A stretch of DNA of 64,000 bases, from positions 1-64,000 of the forward strand of contig NZ_CP107811.1 in assembly GCF_036346105.1 (NCBI RefSeq), written 5' to 3'. The DNA comes from Streptomyces sp. NBC_00539 (GTDB taxonomy: Bacteria; Actinomycetota; Actinomycetes; Streptomycetales; Streptomycetaceae). A program made the position numbers and the translations under genes. Numbering within the stretch: position 1 is the first letter of the stretch; the number at the start of each line of letters is the position of its first letter. Of the stretch, positions 24,940-33,722 are shown in pieces. The notes below the pieces were generated by a model. That model ran no database searches. It was not told the DNA's origin and saw only the letters and a list, made by a program, of their open reading frames with translations.

Positions 24940-26054
24940 TCAGGCTGAAACCGTCCCGGGAGTTGGGGTGAACACCGAGACGCTGCGGAACTGGATCCGG
25001 GCCGCCGACGGCCGCCGACCTGGCGCCCACTCCGCACTGCGGGCCGCCTCGCAGGCCGTCGGCGACGACGTTCAGGCGGAGCTGGCCGCCGCCCGCAAGA
25101 GGATCCGTGAGTTGGAGGAAGAACGGGACATCCTCCGCAAGGCGGCCCGGTATTTCGCGACGGAGACGCGCTGGTGAACCGCTACCAGTTCGTTGACGAT
25201 CACCAGCGCCGGCACGGCGTGAAGCGGCTCTGCGACATCCTCGGCCTGGCTCGCTCGAGCTTCTACTACTGGCGCCGCACCGCATCTGCGAGAGCGGCCC
25301 GCCAGAGCGTCGAAGCCGGGATCGCGGCCAGGATACGCAAGGTCCACCGGACTCCGACTGCACCTACGGAGCCCCCAGAATCACCGCGGAACTCCGCGAC
25401 GAGGGCGGCCCGGCGGTCAACCACAAGCGCGTCGCCAGGATCATGCGGACCATCGGGCTTGAGGGAGTCCGTCTGCGCCGCCGGCACCGCACACCGTCGC
25501 GAACCAGGCCGCGGCGAAGGCGCCGGATCTGATCGGACGTGACTTCACCGCAGCCGCGGTGAACATGAAGTACGTCGGCGACATCACCTATCTGCCGGTC
25601 AGCGGTTCGAAGCCGCTCTATCTCGCGACCGTCATCGACCTCGCCTCACGCCGGCTGGCCGGGTGGGCGATCGCCGACCACATGCGAACCGAGCTCGTCA
25701 TCGACGCCCTGACGGTCGCCGAGCGAACCCGCGGAAACTTGACCGGAGCGATCATGCACACGGATCACGGATCTCAATATTCGAGTAGGGCCTTCGCTGA
25801 AATCTGCAGGTCAGCAGGGGTCCGGCAGAGCATGGGCGCGATCGGATCCAGCGCGGACAACGCCGCCGCGGAAAGCTTCAACGCAGCCTTCAAGAGGGAG
25901 ACGCTCAAAGGCCGCAAGGCCTGGTCAAGCGAGCGTGAGGCCAGGCTCGACGCCTTCCGCTGGCTGACCCGATACAACACCCGCCGCCGGCACTCCCGCC
26001 TCGGCCAGCGATCCCCGATCGCCTACGAGAACGCCCTCCAATCAGCAGCAACTA
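24940..26054 (+). mobile_element. IS3 family element, truncated and frameshifted
   Basis: OrfA and OrfB of an IS3-family element overlap as usual near 25174, but the 5' end of OrfA is missing and OrfB carries two one-base deletions. The right side abuts the IS630 element's TA duplication at 26053. No left inverted repeat could be found. Confidence 0.75.
24945..25177 (+). pseudogene. IS3 family transposase OrfA, 5'-truncated
   Basis: About 70 residues survive. VNTETLRNWIRAADGRRPGA is the end of the helix-turn-helix, and QAELAAARKRIRELEEERDI is the leucine-zipper-like oligomerisation helix ending in ILRKAARYFATE. The first part of the DNA-binding domain is gone. The overlap of its stop with the OrfB start is the normal IS3 arrangement for programmed frameshifting. 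Confidence 0.75.
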
Positions 26055-26080
26055 CTGAGGTTGTAGGCGTGATGTCGTGA
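25174..26080 (+). pseudogene. IS3 family transposase OrfB, two frameshifts
   Basis: The N-terminal HTH-21 part reads HGVKRLCDILGLARSSFYYW, breaking near 25352 where one base is missing (KVHRD... would continue as CTYGAPRITAELRDEG in the next frame). A second one-base loss near 25495 precedes the integrase core. First Asp is in VGDITYLPV, second in MHTDHGSQYSS, Glu in NAAAESFNAAFKRETL. The DDE core from 25559 to 26080 is intact, so only the fusion is dead. Confidence 0.85.
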
Positions 26081-26672
26081 GTGTGAGGCCGGTTGCGGCG
26101 AGGCAGCCGTCGATGACGTCGCTTCGATACTGGATCTGGCGGAGACCGAGTCGTAGTCGGCGGATGAGGTCGTCGGGGTCGGCGAAGGCGGTGTTGGCCT
26201 GGCTGGTCCGGCGGAGCACTGACCAGATGCCCTCAACCGGGTTGAGATCAGGTGCGTAGGGCGGCAGGTGGTAGGCCACGACCCAGTCGTGGGTGTCGAT
26301 GAACTCGCGCATCCGCCGGTCCTTGTGGACGTTCAAATTGTCCCAGACGAGGACGATCGGCCCTCCGAGCTGCTGGTGGGCTGCGATGAGGAGGTCGCGG
26401 TACTCGGCCCACGCAAAGCTCTTGCGGCCCCCGTTCTTGTGATCGGTGTGCCGTTTGGGCCGGTAGATCAGGCGGGAGCGTTCACCGGGTTTGTAGCAGC
26501 ACAGGGCTGCGATGGAGAAACGGCGCTGGGAACGCCCCCGGACCCGGATGACCGGGGTGGTCCCGCGTTTGCCCCAGGTGCGTGAGGTCGGCGGCGTCAT
26601 CGAGAATCCTGCCTCATCCTCGAAGACGAGCCAGGCCCCGAGCGCCGCCGCGGTGGTTCCAGGTGCGGCCAC
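26052..26672 (-). CDS. IS630 family transposase, catalytic ORF
   Basis: The C-terminal half of a two-frame IS630 transposase. The DDE triad is visible: D in LVFEDEAGFSM, D in IVLVWDNLNVHKDRRM, and E in LPPYAPDLNPVEGIWSVL. The stop is formed partly by the TA target duplication. It overlaps OrfA by about 75 bases in a different frame, so a frameshift would produce a protein of about 360 residues. Both ORFs and both ends are intact, so this copy may be mobile. Confidence 0.88.
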   Translation of the reverse strand: MAAPGTTAAALGAWLVFEDEAGFSMTPPTSRTWGKRGTTPVIRVRGRSQRRFSIAALCCYKPGERSRLIYRPKRHTDHKNGGRKSFAWAEYRDLLIAAHQQLGGPIVLVWDNLNVHKDRRMREFIDTHDWVVAYHLPPYAPDLNPVEGIWSVLRRTSQANTAFADPDDLIRRLRLGLRQIQYRSDVIDGCLAATGLTLTTSRLQPQ

Positions 26673-27200
26673 ACGTCCTTCACCCAGCCGGCCACGGCTG
26701 CCTCATCGCGCTCGAGGGCACGACGGGCCGGAACCTGATGGCTCCAGCCATGGCTCCGCAGCATCTGCGAGATCCCCGATAACGTCATGCTCTTGTGGAA
26801 CCGCCTGCCGATCAGCGTTTTGATCCTGGACAACGTCCACCGCTGATCAGGCCACCCGTGCGCGATCGGGCCCTTGGCCAGCTCCTCCTCGAGCACGGCG
26901 AACAGCACATCGTTCAGCTTCGGACGGGACGCCGGACCACGGGAACGGACCGCGTCCTGACCCGCCTCCCGCCAGGCCTGACGCCACCGCTGAACCGACC
27001 GGACGCCGACCCGTAACTCCTTCGCGATCTCCGTGCTGCCCCGCCCTGCGGCGAACATCCCGACCGCTTCCATCCGGACCCGCTCACGGAACGCTTGCCT
27101 CTCCGCGGTCAGACCCCCACCCTGCGGATACCTCATACATCCGGCATACCGCGACGATCATCAAACGTCAGCCCCTACGACAAGACGACTTCAAGGTCAG
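26055..27200. mobile_element. IS630 family insertion sequence with TA duplication
   Basis: Inverted ends CTGAGGTTGTAGGCGTGATG (left) and, read inward from the right, CTGACCTTGAAGTCGTCTTG enclose 1146 bases. TA occurs at 26053-26054 and 27201-27202, the duplication expected for the family. Related pieces at 33003-33195 and 45978-46137 keep one end each, which independently confirms both termini. Confidence 0.85.
26597..27136 (-). CDS. IS630 family transposase, DNA-binding ORF
   Basis: 179 residues. Two helix-turn-helix units recognise the ends: STEIAKELRVGVRSVQRWRQ (residues about 34-53) and a winged-helix region with WPDQRWTLSRIKTLIGRRFH and SGISQMLRSHGWSHQVP. The last 25 residues are out of frame with the true continuation. 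ATG 27136 lies 65 bases inside the right end. Frameshifting onto the catalytic ORF is inferred from the overlap. Confidence 0.85.
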   Translation of the reverse strand: MRYPQGGGLTAERQAFRERVRMEAVGMFAAGRGSTEIAKELRVGVRSVQRWRQAWREAGQDAVRSRGPASRPKLNDVLFAVLEEELAKGPIAHGWPDQRWTLSRIKTLIGRRFHKSMTLSGISQMLRSHGWSHQVPARRALERDEAAVAGWVKDVWPHLEPPRRRSGPGSSSRMRQDSR

Positions 27201-27334
27201 TAACCTGACCCAAGCCGCATAGACGTGTTCAACATCCGGGGTCAAGGCCCGTTGTTGCGCGGGCAGGATGTCGGCCGGGCGGGAACCGCCCTGGGGCGTC
27301 GTCCGGACTGGAGGGTGTGGCGGCTACGACGAGC

Positions 27335-27420
27335 CGTAGCCGTCGGGGAACTCGACGTCGCCGCCGAGGTGGACGAGGAGGCCAGCTCGGACGAGGTGGC
27401 CGACCGAGATCCCGTAGCGG
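27335..27420 (-). pseudogene. Small fragment of the DNA-binding gene at 19260-20666
   Basis: About 80 bases, including GTCGGGGAACTCGACGTC and GCCGAGGTGGACGAGGAG, match 20310-20395. On the minus strand this encodes the LVKAGLLVYLGGDVEFPD region. Nothing else of the gene is present, so this is a third trace of the same gene in the window. Confidence 0.55.
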
Positions 27421-27524
27421 TCAGAGGGGCTTGCGGAGTCGGAAGCGTGATCTGTTGGGCATACCGTGCCGTGGGACATCGGCAGTCACGGCGGGACTCG
27501 GTGTGGGCCGGGTGCCCGGGCCGG

Positions 27525-28568
27525 TCAGTTTCCGCTGTGTTCCTGAAGTCGGTCCCGGACGTTCCCGCGGGCGGCTGGAAGAGAGGAGTGGGGTGCGGGT
27601 GTGTTGGGCTGACTGGTGACTGGTTGGGCGGGGCCGGTGAGGAGGTCACTGTGACACTGTTCGAGGAGACGCTCGTGGGCCGGGGTGAAACAGGTGCGCC
27701 AGGCCCCCACCGAGAGCGTGTCGACGTCGTCCTTGTCACCGGCGGGTGAGGCGTGCGCGGGCCAGGCAGGGGTGGAGTCGGGGTTGCCGGCGGCCGCGTG
27801 CAGACGGGCCAGGCTCTTATCGCGTGCCTGGGTGCTGCCGCCGAGGGCGGGGCCGGCGAGGTCTTCGTGGCGGATGACGCAGACTTCGGGATGATGGAGC
27901 AGCCACCTGCTGCGACGGGCCTCCTGCAGGCCGGGGAAGTTCGGGTCGCTCAGGGCGAGGGTGATCTTGGCGTCCAGGGTGGGCAGGGCGCCCAGGATGC
28001 GGTGGTAAACGAGGTGGCCGGGCATCGACGTCGCGGGGTCGGCGGGTGGCTGGGAGAGGATGCGGATCTGGTGGATGATCCGGTCGCGGATGTCGCGGTG
28101 GTGGTAGACGATCTTCGGGTGTCCGCCGGTGTGCCAGGTGCGCAGGAAGTCGGCGTCGGCCCGGGCCAGGTCCAGGCAGGTGAGGTACCAGCAGCCCCGG
28201 CCCGGCAGCAGGGTGTAGAGGTCATGGGCGGGTAGCCGGCTCAGGCGGGCTTCGAGGCCGGTGTCGAGGGGGCAGGCGTGGGTGACCGGCTGGCCCAGTC
28301 GCATCCACCACACCCGCCATGCGGCGCTGACCGCGGCCTGGAACGCGTCCTGAAGCTCGTGGCCCTTCACGTGCAGCAGGCGCACTGCTTCGTCCTGGCC
28401 GTAGCCGGCCAGGAGCAGGGGGTAGGTCTCGCCCGGGACGGGCCGCTGGTCTTCGGTGGGCTGGGCGGCGCTCATGGTGCCGTGCGGGGTGTACCCGAGG
28501 GCGGTGGTGGCCTGGTTCAGCAGCCCTGTGCCGCTGCCGGGCGGCGATACGACGATGATCTGGGGCAC
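27525..28568 (-). CDS. Sulfotransferase family protein
   Basis: A 347-residue protein with sulfotransferase features. The P-loop for PAPS is at residues 2-18 (PQIIVVSPPGSGTGLLNQAT). The 3'-phosphate-binding segment is HPKIVYHHRDIRDRIIHQIR near residue 150. A C-terminal block (DTLSVGAWRTCFTPAHERLL) resembles the family's late helix-turn-helix region. The family transfers sulfate to hydroxyl or amine groups; the acceptor is unknown. The last 40 residues are Pro/Ser-rich and probably disordered. The TPR gene lies upstream on the same strand, 78 bases away with only a short GTGCCG repeat between, so they form a likely operon. Confidence 0.75.
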   Translation of the reverse strand: MPQIIVVSPPGSGTGLLNQATTALGYTPHGTMSAAQPTEDQRPVPGETYPLLLAGYGQDEAVRLLHVKGHELQDAFQAAVSAAWRVWWMRLGQPVTHACPLDTGLEARLSRLPAHDLYTLLPGRGCWYLTCLDLARADADFLRTWHTGGHPKIVYHHRDIRDRIIHQIRILSQPPADPATSMPGHLVYHRILGALPTLDAKITLALSDPNFPGLQEARRSRWLLHHPEVCVIRHEDLAGPALGGSTQARDKSLARLHAAAGNPDSTPAWPAHASPAGDKDDVDTLSVGAWRTCFTPAHERLLEQCHSDLLTGPAQPVTSQPNTPAPHSSLPAARGNVRDRLQEHSGN

Positions 28569-28606
28569 AACTTCGCTCCTGAAGGAAAAGGTCGGATGTT
28601 CGCGCA

Positions 28607-28636
28607 GTGCCGGTGCCGGTGCCGGTGCCGGTGTCG
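28607..28636. repeat. GTGCCG hexamer tandem repeat
   Basis: Four perfect GTGCCG units and one variant (GTGTCG) lie between the TPR gene and the sulfotransferase gene. Its position in the intercistronic gap could let copy-number change alter spacing, but that is speculation. Confidence 0.7.
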
Positions 28637-28646
28637 CAGGCAGCGG

Positions 28647-29903
28647 TCAGTGGGCCGGTACGGTGCCGTGGTGGTGCCGGGCGGTCACGCCCGTCGTCGT
28701 GCGGGGGGTCAGGAGAAGGTCTTCGTAGGTGTGATGACGGCGGGTGGTGACGCGGTCGTGCAGCAGGGCGGCGGCGCGGTCGGGCTCCCCGGCTTCGATC
28801 AGGGCGCGGGCGAGGGTGTCCTGGACGATCTCCCGCTCCACCCGCACCCCACCCAGGCGCTCCACTTGCCCGCCCAGGTCGGTCAGCAGATCCACAGCCT
28901 GAAGGGGCCGGCCGGCGGTGACGTGCGCGAGGGCGGCCACCACCGGTGCCAGCACGTCGCGGTACTCGGGGCGTTCGTCGGCTGCCGCCTGGCGGGCCAG
29001 CGCCTGTAGGTCGTCGGTGGCGGCCTCGCAAGCCAGGGCCAGGGCCAGGTTGAAGGTGTGGAAGACCTCCGCCATCCCTGCGGGTGCGGCCAGCAGCTCT
29101 CGCACGTGTTCCGGTTCACTGCGACCGGCGGGTTCCTGGCCGGCCAGCAGCAGCCGCCAGTTCGTGGCCGCCCGCATCCCCACATCCGCCCGGGTCAGGA
29201 CCTCATCCGCCCGCCGCCGCGCGTCCGCGAAGTCACCACAGGTCAGCGACTGGAGCGCCGCATGCCAGTTCAGATGCCGGAACTGCATGGCCTGCGGATC
29301 AGCCGCCAGCCATTCGTCGAGAAACGCGATAGCGGCCCCACCGGCGCCCTGTTCATGCTCGGCGTGCGCGCGAGCGTGTGCGGCGACCCCGGAACGGGGA
29401 TACAGGCCAAGGGTGTGCTCGGCCAGCCCGTGGGCTTCCTCGATGCGGCCCTGCTCCACCCGCGTCCACGCCATCCAACCCGCCCACCGCCAGCAGTCCT
29501 TCCCGGCCAGCGTGTACTGCTCCTCGACCAGGACGTCACCACGCTCGAGGTAGTCGGGGTCGCCGCAGGAGTGGAAAGCCCCCAGCATCAGAGCGGCCGC
29601 CTCATCACCGGGCCACTGGGCGAAATGGGCCAGCAGGTGATCGGCAGCCATCTGGTACTGCCGATGCGTGTACAGGAAAATCCCGTACACCAGACTCGTC
29701 TCCCGCTCCCCGGCCGCTTGCGCGTCCCGGTGAGCGACCACCAGTTCGTCCTTCAACTCGGTGTCGCTCATGCCGCCACTGGTCTGCAGGACCAGCAACG
29801 CCCGCGCCACACCACACCCGCCGTGCTCAGCCCTCCAGCCGCGCAGCAGCGGCAGCGCCCGACCGCTCAACGCCGCCAACTCCCGCACCACAGCATGCTC
29901 CAC
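28647..29903 (-). CDS. TTC38-like tetratricopeptide protein
   Basis: A 418-residue helical-repeat protein resembling the tetratricopeptide-repeat 38 (TTC38) family. Diagnostic segments are YGIFLYTHRQYQMAADHLLA (residues about 73-92), SGVAAHARAHAEHEQG (near 172) and FRHLNWHAALQSLTCGDFAD (near 210), where family members carry a conserved His-x-x-x-His or HLxWHxAL pattern. TTC38 proteins are scaffolds of unknown partner. It starts at ATG 29903 and stands first in a minus-strand operon with the sulfotransferase. A partner role for the sulfotransferase or a carrier-bound substrate is speculation. The last 12 residues are His-rich (TARHHHGTVPAH). Confidence 0.72.
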   Translation of the reverse strand: MEHAVVRELAALSGRALPLLRGWRAEHGGCGVARALLVLQTSGGMSDTELKDELVVAHRDAQAAGERETSLVYGIFLYTHRQYQMAADHLLAHFAQWPGDEAAALMLGAFHSCGDPDYLERGDVLVEEQYTLAGKDCWRWAGWMAWTRVEQGRIEEAHGLAEHTLGLYPRSGVAAHARAHAEHEQGAGGAAIAFLDEWLAADPQAMQFRHLNWHAALQSLTCGDFADARRRADEVLTRADVGMRAATNWRLLLAGQEPAGRSEPEHVRELLAAPAGMAEVFHTFNLALALACEAATDDLQALARQAAADERPEYRDVLAPVVAALAHVTAGRPLQAVDLLTDLGGQVERLGGVRVEREIVQDTLARALIEAGEPDRAAALLHDRVTTRRHHTYEDLLLTPRTTTGVTARHHHGTVPAH

Positions 29904-29996
29904 CGCACACCTTCGACTCTCAACCTTTGTCGAGTCCGCCCAGAGCCACTGCTAGGACGGCGACACCCCACTACACCGACTAAAAGTTGCTCATCA

Positions 29997-30317
29997 TCAG
30001 AAACCGCCACCCACAAGCGAGCACACGATGCCGCTGTTGCCGCACTGGTTGCGGGGCAGGGAGAGCGGGAGCTGCGCGAGGTTACCGCCGGCCACTCCAG
30101 GACTGAAGACGGCGGCACCGTGGGCTTGGGCTCCTCCGATATTGGCGCAGCTGTTGCCGAACGCCGGGTTGCCGACCCCGATGATGTCGGCGTGCGCGGC
30201 ACCGGCCGGAATCAACGCCGCACCCATCGCCGCACCCACCACCCCCACTCGCGTGGCAACCCGTCCCACACCACGCGAACCCGTACCCCGGCCCTCTGTA
30301 CGCGTTACTGCATCCAC
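29997..30317 (-). CDS. Chaplin-like secreted hydrophobic protein
   Basis: A 106-residue exported protein. GTG 30317 follows AGGAG at good spacing. The signal region is ATRVGVVGAAMGAALIPAGA with cleavage after AHA. The mature part contains NPAFGNSCANIG, SPGVAGGNLAQLPLSLPRNQ and CGNSGIVCSLVG, which parallel the chaplin repeat (SPGVLSGNxVQVPVxxPVNxCGN, NPAFGNxC) but in rearranged order, with three Cys. Chaplins coat aerial hyphae and lower surface tension. No sortase signal is present, as for short chaplins. The assignment is by motif only; rodlin or another small surface protein is possible. Confidence 0.65.
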   Translation of the reverse strand: MDAVTRTEGRGTGSRGVGRVATRVGVVGAAMGAALIPAGAAHADIIGVGNPAFGNSCANIGGAQAHGAAVFSPGVAGGNLAQLPLSLPRNQCGNSGIVCSLVGGGF

Positions 30318-30823
30318 CGTGCTTCTCCTACAACCCGAGTCCGACACTCCCCGCGCCCACCGACCGACATGCGCGGTGCCCCAGGGAGACATGACACCCG
30401 GACAACGACATACCCCCGGTCAGGACATGGCGTTGCGGACCCACAACGCTTCCGGTCGAGCGCTACGCGCATACCACCTGCGGCCCAAGCCATGCCGGGG
30501 TTGATGTTCACGTGACCGCGTGCAGAGCCGGCCAAGGCGCGGCCACTCTCGATGGTGTTGCCGGCGACGGGAGTAGGCCGGGACCCGGCGGCTTGGTCCT
30601 GACACCTCACATCACCACCGCGCGCGGTGACACCGGCTCTCGTGCCAGGCCCGGCAGGGCGGAACGTGTCAGGCGTCCTTACGTTGTTGGTGGGTTGATT
30701 CCGGTCACTCGTAGGATCGGAAGACCCGGGGATGCTGGGTGTGGCTGTGGTTCTCCAGCCCAGTGGTGGCTTCAAAGGATTGGCCGCCCGGCATCCCGCG
30801 ACGACTCGACCACTCATTGTCAA
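30318..30823. other. No gene; scattered TGACA words
   Basis: About 500 bases without a convincing frame, between the chaplin-like gene and IS21. It contains GACATGACACC near 30390, CAGGACATGG near 30422, CCTGACACCTC near 30598, GGTGACACCGG near 30627 and CGTGTCAGGCG near 30666, in both orientations. They resemble the words at 17524-17700 and may be a decayed transposon end. Confidence 0.4.
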
Positions 30824-30880
30824 TGCTCCCGCAGAATTGAGCACGCTCTGCTCCCGCAGATTTGACCCCCTGGGGTTGGT

Positions 30881-31678
30881 TCAGTCGCGGTGTGTGCGGT
30901 TTTCCTTGGCGAGGAGTTCGCGTCGTTGGCGGGTGCGGTAGGAGTCGCCGGTGAGGGTGAGGACTTCGGCGTGGTGGACGAGCCGGTCGATCATGGCGGC
31001 TGCGACGACGTCGTCGGAGAAGGTCTCTCCCCAGCGTCCGAAGGGCAGGTTCGAGGTCACCATCACCGAGCCCTGTTCGTAACGGGACGCGATCAGCTGG
31101 AAGAACAGGTTCGCGGCGTCCTGGTCGAAGGGGATGTATCCGACCTCGTCGATGATGATCAGCCGGTAGCGGCGGATCTTCTTCAGCTCGGCCTCGAGGC
31201 GGCCGGCCTGGTGGGCGGTAGCCAGACGGGTGATCCAGTTGCTCGCGGTGTCGAACAGGACCGAGTGCCCGGCGTGGGCCGCCTTGACTCCCAGACCGAT
31301 GGCGAGGTGTGTCTTGCCGATCCCGGGCGGCCCCAGCAGGACCACGTTCTCCGCCTTCGAGACGAACGTCCCGGTAGCCAAGTGCGCGAGGACGTCCCGA
31401 CGCATCGAGGGCAGGTGGTCGAGGTTGAAGTCCTCGAAGGTCTTGACCTGCGGAAAGTGGGCAGTGCGGATCCGCATCACGGTGCCCTTGGACTCCCGGT
31501 CGGCGACCTGCCGCTGCAGCAGAGCCGCCAGATACTCCTCATGGGACCAGTTCTCATCCCTCGCCTGGGCGGCCAGGTCCTCCCAGCAGGCCCCGATCGT
31601 CGGGGTCTTCAGGACCCGGGTCAGGTAGGCGATCATGGACGGAAGGCCGTCCTTCGGCATCGTGGTAGCCATGGTCAT
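30881..31678 (-). CDS. istB: IS21 family helper ATPase IstB
   Basis: A 265-residue AAA+ helper ATPase related to DnaC. Walker A is VVLLGPPGIGKTHLAIGLG near residue 113. Walker B is YRLIIIDEVGYIPFDQDAAN near residue 180. The sensor region is GSVMVTSNLPFGRWGETFSD. The C-terminus TGDSYRTRQRRELL is typical and intact. Within IS21 it assists IstA in target capture. It begins three bases after the istA stop, so they are co-translated. Confidence 0.95.
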   Translation of the reverse strand: MTMATTMPKDGLPSMIAYLTRVLKTPTIGACWEDLAAQARDENWSHEEYLAALLQRQVADRESKGTVMRIRTAHFPQVKTFEDFNLDHLPSMRRDVLAHLATGTFVSKAENVVLLGPPGIGKTHLAIGLGVKAAHAGHSVLFDTASNWITRLATAHQAGRLEAELKKIRRYRLIIIDEVGYIPFDQDAANLFFQLIASRYEQGSVMVTSNLPFGRWGETFSDDVVAAAMIDRLVHHAEVLTLTGDSYRTRQRRELLAKENRTHRD

Positions 31679-31681
31679 GTG

Positions 31682-32950
31682 TCACTTCGCTTCTGTTGAC
31701 GGCTGATCGAAGTCGACGCCGAAGAGGGCGTCGTAGTCGGGCAGGGGCCGCAGGGCGACGATGTGCCCATCGGTGTGCTGCCGTGTTGATGCCTGGCGCC
31801 GGTGGCGGTCCTCGGCCAGGGCCTGGCGCATCCGCTTGGCCGTGGCCGCGTGGGCAGGATCGGTGACCACCGCCTGCTTGGCCCAGGACCGCTCGTGCCG
31901 GGCGACGACCTGGCCGTCGCAGAACACCACCACCTCCTCGAGCGAGGCGGTGACGTCGACGAACCGGCCGATGACCTGCGGATCGACCGAGTAGTCGCCC
32001 GTGTCGACCCGGACGTAGTAGTCCCGGGCGAGCCGGATCCTCGAGCTCAGGCCGGTCGGCGGCTCGACGGGCGGCAGCGGCGTCATCGACAGGTAGTCCC
32101 GCTCCAGCAGATCGACCGGGCGGCCCTGGACCGAGCGGACCGTGCGGGAATTCGCCTTGACCAGCCAGTCCTCGAGCTGCTGGTTGAAGTCCGCCGGTGA
32201 GGCGAACTGCCGGCCCGGCAGGAACGAGGTCTCCAGGTAGCCGTTGCTCCGCTCGACCATCCCCTTGTATTCGGGGTCGCGGGGCGGCGCGAGCTTGATC
32301 CTGGTGGCCAGAGTGCCGGCGAACGCCGCCGCCGGCGCGGTGAGTTTCCCACTGCCGCCGATTGCCGCTTCCCGGTCCCAGACCAGCGTCTTGGGAACCC
32401 GGCCGATCTCGTGGATCAGCTGCCACATGCCCGAGAGGATGTCTCCGGCCTGCCTCGAGGGGATCATCACCGCGGACAAGTAGCGGGAGAAACCCAAGGT
32501 CATGACCAGCACCGGCAGCACTCGCTCCTGCCCGGCGCCGACCTGGACCTTCGTCTCCGGGAACCACAGATCGCACTGGGCGACCTCGCCGGGCTCATAA
32601 GTGACCCGGTCGACCGGGTCGATCCCCAAGTATTCCGGCCTGATCAGCGCCAGCCGCTTGCGCAATGGCGCTGACGAGTACGGCCAGCCGATCCGCTCGG
32701 CGATCACCGGCGCCGGCATCGTCGGCCACTCCTGCAGCAGAGCCCGCATCTGGGGCTCGAACCTGTCCGCGACATGACCCCGTGGGGCCCGCTCGAACAC
32801 AGGCGGCCGATCCGAGTTCAACGCGGCCCGCACCGTGTTCCTGGCCACCCCCAAGCGCCGGGCGATCTCCTTGATGGGCACACCCTCCGCTCGATGCAGA
32901 CGGCGTATCTCGGCCCAGTCCTCCACTTTCAGCACCCTCCAAATGATCAA
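31682..32950 (-). CDS. istA: IS21 family transposase IstA
   Basis: A 422-residue transposase. An N-terminal helix-turn-helix (VPIKEIARRLGVARNTVRAA, residues about 24-43) precedes the DDE core: D in GEVAQCDLWFP, D in TLVWDREAAIGG, E in YKGMVERSNGYLETSF. The C-terminal beta domain includes YVRVDTGDYSVDPQVIGRF. Length and motifs agree with the family, so it appears functional. ATG 32950 was chosen; GTG codons inside the first ten residues are alternatives. Confidence 0.95.
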   Translation of the reverse strand: MIIWRVLKVEDWAEIRRLHRAEGVPIKEIARRLGVARNTVRAALNSDRPPVFERAPRGHVADRFEPQMRALLQEWPTMPAPVIAERIGWPYSSAPLRKRLALIRPEYLGIDPVDRVTYEPGEVAQCDLWFPETKVQVGAGQERVLPVLVMTLGFSRYLSAVMIPSRQAGDILSGMWQLIHEIGRVPKTLVWDREAAIGGSGKLTAPAAAFAGTLATRIKLAPPRDPEYKGMVERSNGYLETSFLPGRQFASPADFNQQLEDWLVKANSRTVRSVQGRPVDLLERDYLSMTPLPPVEPPTGLSSRIRLARDYYVRVDTGDYSVDPQVIGRFVDVTASLEEVVVFCDGQVVARHERSWAKQAVVTDPAHAATAKRMRQALAEDRHRRQASTRQHTDGHIVALRPLPDYDALFGVDFDQPSTEAK

Positions 32951-33002
32951 GGGGGGTTAATTCTGCGGGAGCACCTGGGGGTCATTCTTACGGGAGCAAC
33001 GA

Positions 33003-33195
33003 CAACCCGGTGGAAGGCATCTGGTCGATCCTCCGCCGCACCACCCAGGCCAACACCACCTTCGCCGACCCGGACCACCTCATGCGCCGGCTCCGCCACG
33101 GCCTCCGCCAGATCCAATACCGCAGCGACATCATCGACGGATGCCTCACCGGCACCGGGCTCACACGCACGACACCACGACTACAAGCTCAGTAA
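33003..33195 (+). pseudogene. 3' fragment of an IS630 transposase
   Basis: The frame NPVEGIWSILRRTTQANTTF to TPRLQAQ is the C-terminus of the IS630 transposase at 26052 (NPVEGIWSVLRRTSQANTAF) with some substitutions. It ends at the element's tip CAG followed by TA. The rest was removed where IS21 begins. Confidence 0.85.
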
Positions 33196-33199
33196 CCGG

Positions 33200-33722
33200 G
33201 ATCGGCCAGGACTGGAACTGCCCGTGGCCGCTCGACTGGCAACGCCACTACTGCGTCCTCGCCGACCTGGTCGACGCAGACGGCAAGCTGCCCGCCATCG
33301 CCCCCGGCGTGCTCATGGACGGCGACGACATCGGGCGATGGCTCCAGCGGCAGAAAAAGCCCGCCACCTGGAAGCTGCTGTCGACCGAACAGCACGAGCG
33401 GCTGACCGCCCTTGGCATCCAGGCACCGCCTCCCCTTCCCCCTCCGTCTCCGGCACCGGCGGCGGGCGGGCCGGCGAAGGGGCCGAGCAAGACGCAGCAG
33501 GCGTTCCAGCGTGGCCTGGCAGCCCTCACGCAGTGGGTCGAACGGGAAGGCGCCGAACGGGCGGTTCCACGTGGCCACGGTGAGCCGATCGCGGTCGACT
33601 GTGAGGCAGAGCCGGTGATCGTGAAGCTGGGCGTACGGATTTCGAACACACGTGCGAGACGCGAGAAGCTCACCGCTGACCAGCTCGCCGCCCTCGCGAA
33701 GCTGGGCGTGGACTGGGCGTGA
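33200..33722 (+). pseudogene. Helicase-associated-domain remnant (telomeric helicase type)
   Basis: About 170 residues. The first helicase-associated repeat has WPLDWQRHYCVLADLVDADG and GDDIGRWLQRQKKPATWKLL. A Pro-rich linker follows, then a second repeat ends AFQRGLAALTQWVEREGAER and ADQLAALAKLGVDWA. This matches the C-terminal part of large telomere-linked helicase-like proteins in Streptomyces. The ATPase motor is missing and the left side is cut by the IS630 fragment. The frame is open to 33722. Confidence 0.7.

Larger units (their letters stand above)
30824..32999. mobile_element. IS21 family insertion sequence
   Basis: About 2.2 kb with istA and istB on the minus strand. Terminal repeats are the family's multiple 20-bp type. 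TGCTCCCGCAGAATTGAGCA at 30824 and CTGCTCCCGCAGATTTGACC follow each other on the left; on the right the reverse forms end in TTACGGGAGCA at 32999 and GCGGGAGCACC near 32967. I could not find a clean target duplication. The right edge abuts an IS630 fragment, so it probably inserted into one. Confidence 0.85.

Noticed and set aside
25174-26080. Functional programmed frameshift in the IS3 OrfB
   Set aside because: The IS3 programmed shift lies at the OrfA/OrfB junction. These two shifts are inside OrfB at non-slippery sequence and so are mutations.
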